Shown: positions 26,801 to 32,284 of the stretch, in pieces
Layout: each line of letters opens with the position of its first letter
How positions within the stretch are numbered: position 1 is the stretch's first letter
Assembly: GCA_964420405.1 (NCBI GenBank)
Contig: CAYQTL010000057.1
Span: 1-32,284 of the forward strand
Origin: CAYQTL01 sp964420405
Lineage (GTDB): Bacteria > Acidobacteriota > Thermoanaerobaculia > Thermoanaerobaculales > Sulfomarinibacteraceae
Length of the DNA: 32,284 nucleotides
Reading direction: 5' to 3'
Notes under the pieces: model-generated
The model's database searches: none
Seen by the model: the letters and a program-made list of their open reading frames with translations, nothing else
What the model was told of the DNA's origin: nothing
Made by a program: the position numbers and the translations under genes

Positions 26801-27441
26801 CGGGCGGCCGCGCTGCCGGCGGCGTCGGCCTCACGTACCGCCATCTCGTGGTCCGCGAGGGCTTCGTCGACCCGTCCCGCCGCCAGCAGGGCATCTCCTC
26901 GGCGCTGGAGCAGCCACGCGCGCAGCAGCGGATCCCGCCGTGACGCCCGCCCGTCCGCCACCGTCCGCCACGCCGCGAGCCCGCCGTCGACGTCGTCGCG
27001 GCGGATCAGATCGCGGCCCTCCGAGTAGCGGCGCTCCGCGTGCCGCGGCAGCTCGGGGCGCACGGCGACGCTCCACAGCCCGGGCCCCCGCCGCCCCGCG
27101 GCGAGCGTCAGCTCCCGTGACACCCCGTCGCGATGGACCTCGAGCACGACCGGGCCGAGGGGAACGCGCTCGAGCTGGAGCCACCACCAGTCGAACGGAG
27201 TGGACAGGGTGCCACCGGACGCCGAGGTCGCGCCGGCCGGACGCCAGCCGCGCACGACGTCGCCGGGTTGCAGAGCCCGCTGGTCTTCCGGCGCGTCGTC
27301 GGCGACCGACTCGATCACGACATCGGCCCAGGCGATCGGAGCGGTGAGGATGATCGCCGCGGCGACCGCCCGCCTGGTCCATCGCGAGCGGGTCCGGCGT
27401 CGGGCGGGCGCGGCCGGCCGGACAGGGGGTCGAAGGGGCAT
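23893..27441 (-). CDS. Exported PDZ-like/TPR/CHAT caspase-fold protein
   Basis: A 1182-residue protein. A basic n-region and hydrophobic stretch (residues ~24-39, ending PIAWA) form a signal peptide. Residues ~40-130 resemble a PDZ domain (VVIESVADDAP ... LQPGDVVRGW). Residues ~175-660 hold about 12 TPR units at a regular 41-residue step. A helical linker leads to a CHAT domain (~800-1182) with the presumed catalytic His1036 in HFACHG and Cys1087 in LSACQT, followed by GEGLVGLSRAF, VVASLWSVSD and the terminal HPFFWAAFQVIGDW. CHAT domains belong to the caspase/separase clan; both dyad residues are intact, so peptidase activity is plausible. The start at 27441 is set by AGGAGG four bases upstream and the signal peptide; the frame stays open to 28035 without support. 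It heads the operon with FecR and CHASE2-cyclase genes. Confidence 0.92.
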   Translation of the reverse strand: MPLRPPVRPAAPARRRTRSRWTRRAVAAAIILTAPIAWADVVIESVADDAPEDQRALQPGDVVRGWRPAGATSASGGTLSTPFDWWWLQLERVPLGPVVLEVHRDGVSRELTLAAGRRGPGLWSVAVRPELPRHAERRYSEGRDLIRRDDVDGGLAAWRTVADGRASRRDPLLRAWLLQRRGDALLAAGRVDEALADHEMAVREADAAGSAAARAETRAELGRACFRAGRYDRALDVHRAAARQLATTHPGSLPHAAAVHDLGTMTLVLGDLAAAAELLEEAAAVRRRAAPDSLALAETLNNLGLAATYLGDFERGEAAHLEALEIRRERVPDSLDLAASYNNLGLVAKERGRLDEAERYYLQDLELSERLAPGSEGVATTLMNLGAVAWERGDLALAERRFRSSLAILEEIAPDGIDVAANLNNLALVAEQRGDLAAADTDLRRALGIWRARTPDSQDVASGLLNLGLIAWRRRDLDAAETLLTESRRLLDRIAPDGHVSGLVLVMLGDVAIDRGELDSAERSYRESLELRRRIMPDNPEIAANLINLAAVARRRGRADDARALLLEAIDLRRASSPASLFVAHGLHALGELELDAGDLDAAESSLEEALEIRSRLAPGSTDEASTLYVLGRTSRVRGHLEDAADQLSRAIASLEEQVGKLGGSEEARAGFRAHFGDLYRELIEVQLEMGRPGEAFSTLERSRAQLFLATLAERDLVLEDVPEPLERRRRELAAASDRALAELAELGPTGDADAVSAVRARLDELRRERAVLAAEVRASSPRLASLRYPETLDAAEARARLAEGTVVLAYSIGTESSDLFVVDGGEGLAVHRLPAGAGQLRRAVADLRGAIVAGGTDGFAPSAHVPAGAALYDLLVRPAEAAIGRSERIVVVPDGPLHALPYAALVTSGGGPRPRYLVEHRPLSVVLSTTVLDELARGAGPTDGGRERWRVAGFGDPAYPGAASGGDLRAAADPVLRSVAARGFELEPLPATRDEVSSLARLWPDTADVFVGPTATEDAARAASPRATVLHFACHGLLDEDFPLESALALTIPAEPRAGAGNGLLQAWEIFEGLRVDARLVTLSACQTALGAELGGEGLVGLSRAFQYAGARTVVASLWSVSDRSTARLMEAFYRELRDGAGTAEALRTAQLELLGPADAAPTPSGHPFFWAAFQVIGDWR
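25461..26916 (-). repeat. TPR array with 41-residue (123-base) period
   Basis: NNLG/NLG-type anchor positions occur at residues 302, 343, 384, 425 and 466, each exactly 41 apart, then at 508, 549, 590 and 631, with older units before. The consensus is of kinesin-light-chain TPR style (NLGLVA-ERGDLD-AE---- --LE-RR---PDS-DVA). Confidence 0.85.
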
Positions 27442-27966
27442 GGATCCTCCTGGCACGGAACCGATCGCACTGCTCGTCAGCTCGCCTCTGCGAGAGCTGT
27501 GAGAGTCGCGTGCGAGCGTTGCGAGTGTCGTGCCAGGCTCCGGGTGGACGTTCGCACGACCCGAGGAGCCCGATCGGACGACCGCGTGCGTCGGTGCACC
27601 GGGAGGTGCACCGAGATGAGGACCCTCTCCTGTGGCTGCGTTGGGACCCCCGTGCCGAGAATCGAGTGAGCCGGCGGTCAGTGCGTGAGGTCCCGCACCA
27701 GCATGATCGTGATCCCGGCGACGCCGGAGTCGCGCCGACGCGAGCTGTGAGACCGAGTCATTGCTCATGTCTCGAGTACCCGCACGAGGGCGCGTCCGGA
27801 TCTGCAGGTGGGTCGTGCTCGCCCTCGTCCAGCGTCGGCGGACACGTGGCTCGAGCCACGAGGCACCTTCAGACCTTCGCTTTTCCGGACGTTCGCACCC
27901 GGACGAGGGATACGTTCGTCGGGATCGGGATCGGAAGCTCACGGGGGAGGTGAGGGGCTGCAGACG
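27442..27966. other. Divergent intergenic region (525 bases) upstream of the CHAT operon
   Basis: This is the longest gene-free stretch of the window. It must hold the promoter of the CHAT-FecR-cyclase operon (minus) and that of the small gene at 27967 (plus). It contains the 11-base direct repeat GAGCTGTGAGA at 27494-27504 and 27742-27752. No clear -35/-10 pair, riboswitch or terminator was recognised. Open frames across it show no protein features. Confidence 0.5.
27446..27451 (-). promoter_or_regulatory. Shine-Dalgarno AGGAGG deciding the CHAT protein start
   Basis: CCTCCT on the plus strand, four bases ahead of the ATG at 27441. It places the start at the signal peptide rather than at the far upstream ATG of the same open frame. 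Confidence 0.6.
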
Positions 27967-28236
27967 ATGTGCAGCAGTCGCGTGCGGGACCTCCGGGTCT
28001 GGAAAGAGGTGTTCGGCTCCCACGCCGGCGCCCACCGGACGGCCGGGCTGCGCCTCCGCAGCCTGTGGCGCGGGGTGGACGACCCGAACCTCGTCTTCTT
28101 CCTGCTCGATGTCGAGGACCGCGCCCGCGCCCAGGCGTTCCTCGACGATCCCGTCTCCGCCGAGGCCGGCGAGGCCGCCGGTGTGCTCGACGGCGGCTCC
28201 GACCGGGTCGAGGAGACCTCCGGTGACGGCGGCTGA
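27967..28236 (+). CDS. Small antibiotic-biosynthesis-monooxygenase-like (dimeric alpha-beta barrel) protein
   Basis: An 89-residue cytoplasmic protein. The pattern RVRDLRVWKEVF ... R--GLRLRSLWRGVDDPNLV, then LLDVEDRARAQAFLDDP and the closing EAAGV, fits the small ferredoxin-like proteins grouped near ABM/cyclase-type domains. These usually form dimers; no substrate or reaction can be named. The last ~20 residues are acidic and unstructured. The frame is open further upstream, but similarity starts close to the ATG at 27967, which has a G-rich leader (GGGGAGGTGAGGGG). It is divergent from the CHAT operon. Confidence 0.65.
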   Translation: MCSSRVRDLRVWKEVFGSHAGAHRTAGLRLRSLWRGVDDPNLVFFLLDVEDRARAQAFLDDPVSAEAGEAAGVLDGGSDRVEETSGDGG

Positions 28237-28336
28237 GTGAGACGATCGCCGTTGCCTGGCGCCGGTCCACCCGGGCAGCGACAGCGGGTACCGGGTCCGA
28301 CGCCGCTCGTCCGACGCCCAGCCTCGGAGCGCCGCC

Positions 28337-28528
28337 TCAGGGCAGGATCTCGCCGTACTTCAGCCAGTGGTACAGCACGTAGAACCAGCTCAGGAACGCA
28401 TGGACGAGCGCCCACCAGATGCTGTGGTGCGTCTTCCAGCTGAGCAGGGCGGCCAGGACCGCTCCCACGCTGCCGAACACTCCGCCTCCGCAGCAGCCGC
28501 AGCCCTTGCCTCCGCCGCCGTCCGCCAT
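28337..28528 (-). CDS. Small Cys/Gly-rich inner-membrane protein
   Basis: A 63-residue protein. A Gly-rich head with Cys10, Cys12 and Cys13 (KGCGCCGGG) is followed by two hydrophobic segments separated by SWKTHHSIWW and by SWFYVLYHW. Small membrane proteins with a similar SW---(N/H)S--WA--H----W-YV-Y pattern occur in diverse bacteria and have no assigned role. The triple cysteine near the membrane is unusual and could bind a metal or be acylated (inference). GGGAGG lies five bases ahead of the ATG at 28528. The start is 11 bases after the stop of the BNR-repeat lipoprotein gene, so the two should be co-transcribed. Confidence 0.75.
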   Translation of the reverse strand: MADGGGGKGCGCCGGGVFGSVGAVLAALLSWKTHHSIWWALVHAFLSWFYVLYHWLKYGEILP

Positions 28529-28539
28529 CCCGGCCTCCC

Positions 28540-31500
28540 TCAGCGTTCCCCGGGCCATGCCGGAAGCCGGCCCGGCGTGTACGGGGCGCCCGCCCGCTCG
28601 AGGTCGTCCTCCAGGGAGCGGACGCCGGCGTCCGCGCGCTCGAGCTCGGCGAGCACCTCGCCGAACCCGTCGTTCGCCTCGCGGTAGGCGCGCTCGTAGG
28701 TTCCGGTTGGGGCCGAGGTGGTGGCCCACAGGGCCGACACGATCAGGTCGGTGCGGTCCTTGAGCGACGTGCGGCCCTGGCCTTCGAACCGTGCCAGCAC
28801 CGGGTCACCGTTGAGCCGCACGTCGATCTCGGCCAGGGTCCGCTCGAGCCGCGACAGCTCGGCGAGCCAGCGTGCGTCCGGCGAAGGCGCGCTCAGAGCG
28901 GCCCGCTCGAGATAGGGCAGCCGCTCCTCGAGCCGCGTCCGATGGGCGTCGGCGGCCGAGATCGCACGGCCCAGGGACGCCACCTTCCGGTTGAACTCGT
29001 CGAGCGTGGATCGGTCGGCGTCCGACAGGTTCCGGTCGTGGAGCGGACGACACGTCACGGTGCGGGCCTCGCCGAGCTGGCGGAGCTCGCCGTCGTCGAA
29101 CCGGTGCATGGTCACCGTGTACTCGCCAGGGGGCACCATGTAGCCGCGCTCGGGCTCCTCCCACGGCACGTACTCGCCGGGTCCGTCGAGGGAGACCGGT
29201 CCCACCGGGCTGGTGCGGAAGTCCCACACCAGCCGCTGGACGCCGGCCGTGACCGGCCGCTTGAACGTCCGCACGACCTCGCCTCCGGCGTCGGCGACCA
29301 GGAACAGCAGGAACGGAGCCTGCTCGGCGGCCTCGAGCTTGAGGCGGTCGTAGGGCGGATGCCCCACCTTCTCGCCGGCCTCCTGCAGCTCGATCTCGGA
29401 CTCGATGCGGAGCTCCTTCAGCGACCGGTGCTTCTCCTTGACGTAGTAGGTGATGACGGCGCCGACCTCGGGGTTCGGGGCGGAGTAGAACGAGGCCCCC
29501 TGGAAGCCGACCCCGGGGAATCCCATCGGGTGGGCCTCGACGAACATGAGCGCGGCGGGGATCGGGAGCAGCGCGGCGTCCTGCTGGAGGAGCCCGCTGG
29601 AGAGACCGCGCAGCGGCGAGTAGTCGTCGAGGATGTACACGCCCCGCCCGAAGGTGGACACCACGAGGTCGTTCTCGTCGCGCTGCAGCTCGAGGTCCAT
29701 CACCAGCACGGAGGAGGGGATGCCACCGGTGAGCTTCACCCATGCGACCTCCGGGGTGTTCGAGACGTAGACGCCGTTCATGGTGCCGACGAACAGCAGG
29801 TGCGGATCGATGTGATCCACCGCGACGGTGTAGGTGGAGCCACGCTCCTCGGGCAGGTCCGCGTTGACCGGGGTCCAGCGGGCGCCGCCGTCCGTCGTCC
29901 GGTACAGGTAGGGTGCGAAATCGCCGGCGAAGAAGTTGTGGCACGCCGCGTAGGCGACGTCGGCGTCGTGGGGCGAGGCGACGATCTGGTGGATGCGGGC
30001 GCGCTCGGGGAGCCCCTCCAGGTTGGCGCGCTTCCAGGTCTCGCCGCCGTCATGGGTGAAGTGCAGCAGGCCGTCGCCCGAGCCGGCGAACAGCCGGCGC
30101 TCGTCGAGGGGCGACTCGGCGATCGTCACCACCTGCGCGAACGACGACTTCGAGACCAGCTCGTCGATCCGCCAGCTGCGACCCATCAGCGGGTGCAGCT
30201 CGGCGGGCACGCCGCGCGTCAGGTCCGGGCTGATCTCGCGCCAGCTCTCGCCGCGGTCGTCGGAGCGCAGCACCCTGTCGCTGCCGTGGTAGAGGCGCCG
30301 GTGGTCGTGGCTGGACAGCAGCAGCGCGGCGTCCCAGTCGAACCGGTAGGCCTCCTCGCCCGCCTCCTCGAAGCTCCGCAGCAGGAGGCGCTCGCCGGTG
30401 CGCCGGTCGTACCGCACGAGGTTGCCGTACTGCCACTGGGAGTAGACGATGTCCGGGTCGGACCAGTCGACCTGGGTCTCGAAGCCGTCGCCGCTCGCGG
30501 TGAAGGTCCAGTCGGCGTTGGTGATGCCCGCCGAGCTGGTGGTCCGCGAGGGTCCGCCGAGGCTGCTGTTGTCCTGGGTCCCGATGTAGACGTTGTAGAA
30601 CGGCTTCGCGGTGTCGACCGCGATCTTGTAGCACTCGGCGATCGGAAGGTTGGACTTGAAGTCCCAGGTCGCTCCGCGGTCGAACGACTCGTAGACCCCG
30701 CCGTCGGTGCCGGACAGCAGGTGGCGGGGGTCGCCGGGGTCGATCCACAGCGCGTGGTTGTCGACGTGCTTGAGGTCCTCGCCGACGCGGGACCAGGTCG
30801 TGCCGCCGTCGGTGCTGAGCTGGGCGAAGATGTCCATCGCGTAGAGGCGGTCGACGTCCTCCGGGTCGCAGACGAGCTTCTGCATGTAGAACCCGTAGGC
30901 GGTGCGGTAGTCGCTCACCTTGGACCAGCTCGCACCCCGGTCCGCGCTGCGGTACACCCCCTGCGGGCTCTTCTCGGCACCCGGCGGCGTCGCGGCTTCG
31001 ACCACCGCGTACAGGACGTCGGGGTCCGCCGGCGAGATGTCCATGCCGATCCGGCCCACCATCTTCTGCGGCAGACCGCCCTCGAGGCGGGTCCATGTCG
31101 TGCCGCCGTCGGTGGTCTTGTGGATCCCGCTCTCGTCCCCGCCCCACACGTTGGTCGTCAGGTAGCGCTGGCGCTGGTGGGCGACCGCGTACAGCACGCC
31201 GGGGTCGCGGGGGTCCATGTGCAGCTGCCAGCAGCCCGTGTGGTCACTCGGGCGGAGCACGTTCTCCCATGTCCCGCCGCCATCGGTGGTCTTGTAGACG
31301 CCGCGCTGCCCGCCCGACGTCCGGTGCGGGCCGTAGGCGGCCACCCAGACGGTGTCCGGGTCCTCCGGGTGGACCACGATCTCGCCGATCTGCTGGGACT
31401 CCCCGAGACCCATGTTCTTCCACGTCTTCCCGCCGTCGGCGCTGCGGTAGACGCCGTCGCCGGGCACCACGTTCGACTGCGCGTTGTTCTCGCCGGTGCC

Positions 31501-31842
31501 CACCCAGACGACGTTCGGATTGGACGGGTCGAGGGTGACCGCGCCGATCGCGAACGACGCCTGGCCGTCGAACACCGGCGAGAACGTGACGCCCCGGTTG
31601 GTGGTCTTCCACAGCGACCCGTGGCCGGAGGCGACGTAGTACTCCGAAGGATCACGCGGGTTGACCTCGATGTCGATCACCCGCCCGCCGGTCACGGCGG
31701 GTCCGATGCCGCGGAAGGCGAGCCCCTCGAGCGACACCGTCTCGAGGGTGGTGGGCTCGTCCTCTCCGGCGGCGGCGGGAAGCGACGACGAGCACGCGAC
31801 GAGGAGGAGGATGGACACGACGCGGAGTCTGGAGATCGTCAT
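28540..31842 (-). CDS. Sortilin/VPS10-like BNR-repeat exported lipoprotein
   Basis: A 1100-residue protein. The signal peptide ends in a lipobox (LLVAC, Cys17). Residues ~35-740 are beta-propeller sequence with many BNR/Asp-box turns (SADGGKTWKN, TTDGGGTWEN, TTDGGTTWTR, SADRGASWSK, STDGGTTWSR, DRGATWD, DDRGESWRE, HDGGETWKR), as in sortilin-like and sialidase-type propellers. Residues ~770-960 contain a beta-rich FlgD-like module (PVTAGVQRLVWDFRTSP ... GEYTVTM), and the final ~130 residues form a helical hairpin. Such proteins are frequent in Acidobacteriota, often annotated as glycosyl hydrolases without proven activity; ligand binding at the cell surface is more likely. The ribosome site is weak. 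The start lies 47 bases from the divergent gene at 31890. Confidence 0.93.
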   Translation of the reverse strand: MTISRLRVVSILLLVACSSSLPAAAGEDEPTTLETVSLEGLAFRGIGPAVTGGRVIDIEVNPRDPSEYYVASGHGSLWKTTNRGVTFSPVFDGQASFAIGAVTLDPSNPNVVWVGTGENNAQSNVVPGDGVYRSADGGKTWKNMGLGESQQIGEIVVHPEDPDTVWVAAYGPHRTSGGQRGVYKTTDGGGTWENVLRPSDHTGCWQLHMDPRDPGVLYAVAHQRQRYLTTNVWGGDESGIHKTTDGGTTWTRLEGGLPQKMVGRIGMDISPADPDVLYAVVEAATPPGAEKSPQGVYRSADRGASWSKVSDYRTAYGFYMQKLVCDPEDVDRLYAMDIFAQLSTDGGTTWSRVGEDLKHVDNHALWIDPGDPRHLLSGTDGGVYESFDRGATWDFKSNLPIAECYKIAVDTAKPFYNVYIGTQDNSSLGGPSRTTSSAGITNADWTFTASGDGFETQVDWSDPDIVYSQWQYGNLVRYDRRTGERLLLRSFEEAGEEAYRFDWDAALLLSSHDHRRLYHGSDRVLRSDDRGESWREISPDLTRGVPAELHPLMGRSWRIDELVSKSSFAQVVTIAESPLDERRLFAGSGDGLLHFTHDGGETWKRANLEGLPERARIHQIVASPHDADVAYAACHNFFAGDFAPYLYRTTDGGARWTPVNADLPEERGSTYTVAVDHIDPHLLFVGTMNGVYVSNTPEVAWVKLTGGIPSSVLVMDLELQRDENDLVVSTFGRGVYILDDYSPLRGLSSGLLQQDAALLPIPAALMFVEAHPMGFPGVGFQGASFYSAPNPEVGAVITYYVKEKHRSLKELRIESEIELQEAGEKVGHPPYDRLKLEAAEQAPFLLFLVADAGGEVVRTFKRPVTAGVQRLVWDFRTSPVGPVSLDGPGEYVPWEEPERGYMVPPGEYTVTMHRFDDGELRQLGEARTVTCRPLHDRNLSDADRSTLDEFNRKVASLGRAISAADAHRTRLEERLPYLERAALSAPSPDARWLAELSRLERTLAEIDVRLNGDPVLARFEGQGRTSLKDRTDLIVSALWATTSAPTGTYERAYREANDGFGEVLAELERADAGVRSLEDDLERAGAPYTPGRLPAWPGER

Positions 31843-31889
31843 GGTGGGGATGATACCGGAGGGCGAAGCCCCGGTAGGATGGAAGGAGC

Positions 31890-32284
31890 ATGATCCCCAT
31901 CCGCCGGGCCCTCGTCGTCTCGCTGCTCGCGGTCGCCGTGCTCCCGGCGTGCGGCGGTCCGACGCCGGAGCCGGATCCGCGCGCGCCGACGCCGTCCGCC
32001 GGGGACGACCCGGTGGCGCGGGTCCGGGAGCCGTTCTCCGGGGACCTCGACGAGATCCGGCAGCGGGGGATGCTGCGGGTGCTGGTCAGCCTGAGCCGGA
32101 CCAACTTCTTCTACCGGGACGGCCGGCCGGTCGGGTTCGAGGCGGAGCTGATGCGGCAGCTCGAGGAGTCGCTCAACGAGGGCGTCCGGTCGCCGCTGGA
32201 GCGGCTGCGGGTGGTGTTCGTGCCGTGCCCGTACGACCGTCTGCTGGACGACCTCGAGGCCGGTCACGGCGACGTCGTCGCCGC
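31890..32284 (+). CDS. MltF-like/family 3 solute-binding lipoprotein, cut by right edge
   Basis: Only the first 131 residues are in the window. A signal peptide with lipobox (VLPAC, Cys21) is followed by a short disordered Pro/Asp linker. The beginning of a family 3 solute-binding domain comes next (EIRQRGMLRVLVSLSRTNFF, GFEAELMRQLEE, VVFVPCPYDRLLDDLEAGHGD). This start, with its NFFYRDGRP and FVPCPYDRLL pattern, is most like the regulatory half of MltF-type membrane-bound lytic transglycosylases. The transglycosylase half would lie beyond the edge, so an amino-acid-binding protein remains possible. GGAAGGAG stands immediately before the ATG. It is divergent from the sortilin-like gene. Confidence 0.8.
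   Translation, partial: MIPIRRALVVSLLAVAVLPACGGPTPEPDPRAPTPSAGDDPVARVREPFSGDLDEIRQRGMLRVLVSLSRTNFFYRDGRPVGFEAELMRQLEESLNEGVRSPLERLRVVFVPCPYDRLLDDLEAGHGDVVA

Noticed and set aside
23893..27441. Reading the CHAT protein as part of a type III-E CRISPR (Craspase) or gasdermin defence locus
   Set aside because: No gRAMP/Cas7-11, CRISPR array or gasdermin gene is present, and the protein carries a signal peptide.
27442..28035. N-terminal extension of the CHAT protein by 198 residues
   Set aside because: The added residues are low in complexity and have no domain, and the signal peptide with AGGAGG sits at 27441.
28942..31893. Open frame of 983 residues opposite the sortilin-like gene
   Set aside because: Antisense shadow; the Asp-box repeats on the minus strand identify the real gene.
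1..32284. Search for CRISPR arrays, tRNA/rRNA genes, transposases, integrases and attachment sites
   Set aside because: No evenly spaced direct repeats with spacers, no cloverleaf candidates, and no DDE or recombinase motifs were seen in the translations.

Overview
This is a GC-rich (roughly 70 %), gene-dense bacterial chromosome segment with no tRNA, rRNA, CRISPR array or insertion sequence that I could see. The gene content points to a free-living Gram-negative relative of Acidobacteriota, class Thermoanaerobaculia or similar. The clues are many exported peptidases, LVIVD-repeat proteins, a C-terminal module typical of that group after a PKD domain, a sortilin/BNR-type lipoprotein, and two unrelated exported proteins ending in the same short DGFESGGTG motif. 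The assignment is inferred from protein style, not from a marker gene.

Layout, left to right. A truncated exported S9 peptidase (minus, cut by the left edge) and a single-domain response regulator (minus) lie divergent from an acyltransferase-3 membrane protein. That gene is followed by a lipoprotein alpha/beta hydrolase and a translationally coupled VanX-like D,D-dipeptidase (plus). A cytoplasmic DUF349 coiled-coil protein (minus) faces away from a stand-alone siroheme/4Fe-4S-type protein (plus). Next come a 13-repeat LVIVD/PKD exported protein (minus), an exported M14 carboxypeptidase (plus), an exported protein with two endostatin-/DUF1554-like modules (plus) and a convergent, tail-overlapping GT-C glycosyltransferase (minus). 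A two-domain VOC protein leads into a second, disrupted LVIVD protein (plus). A subtilase (minus) follows whose signal peptide is out of frame with its body.

From 27441 down to 21194 on the minus strand lies the most notable locus. It is a compact three-gene operon encoding an exported PDZ-like/TPR/CHAT (caspase-fold) protein of 1182 residues, an exported FecR-domain protein and a CHASE2-class III nucleotide cyclase. The junctions are 26 and 0 bases. The arrangement looks like an envelope sensing and signalling module with a protease-like output, and I consider it the best candidate for an under-described system here.

The right end carries a small monooxygenase-like protein (plus), a sortilin/BNR-repeat lipoprotein followed by a 63-residue Cys/Gly-rich membrane protein (minus), and the beginning of a MltF-like solute-binding lipoprotein (plus, cut by the right edge).

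Three reading-frame lesions cluster between 19.06 and 20.81 kb (one stop, two one-base shifts). They may be true decay or local sequence errors. Each shift, when corrected by one base, restores a full-length protein.
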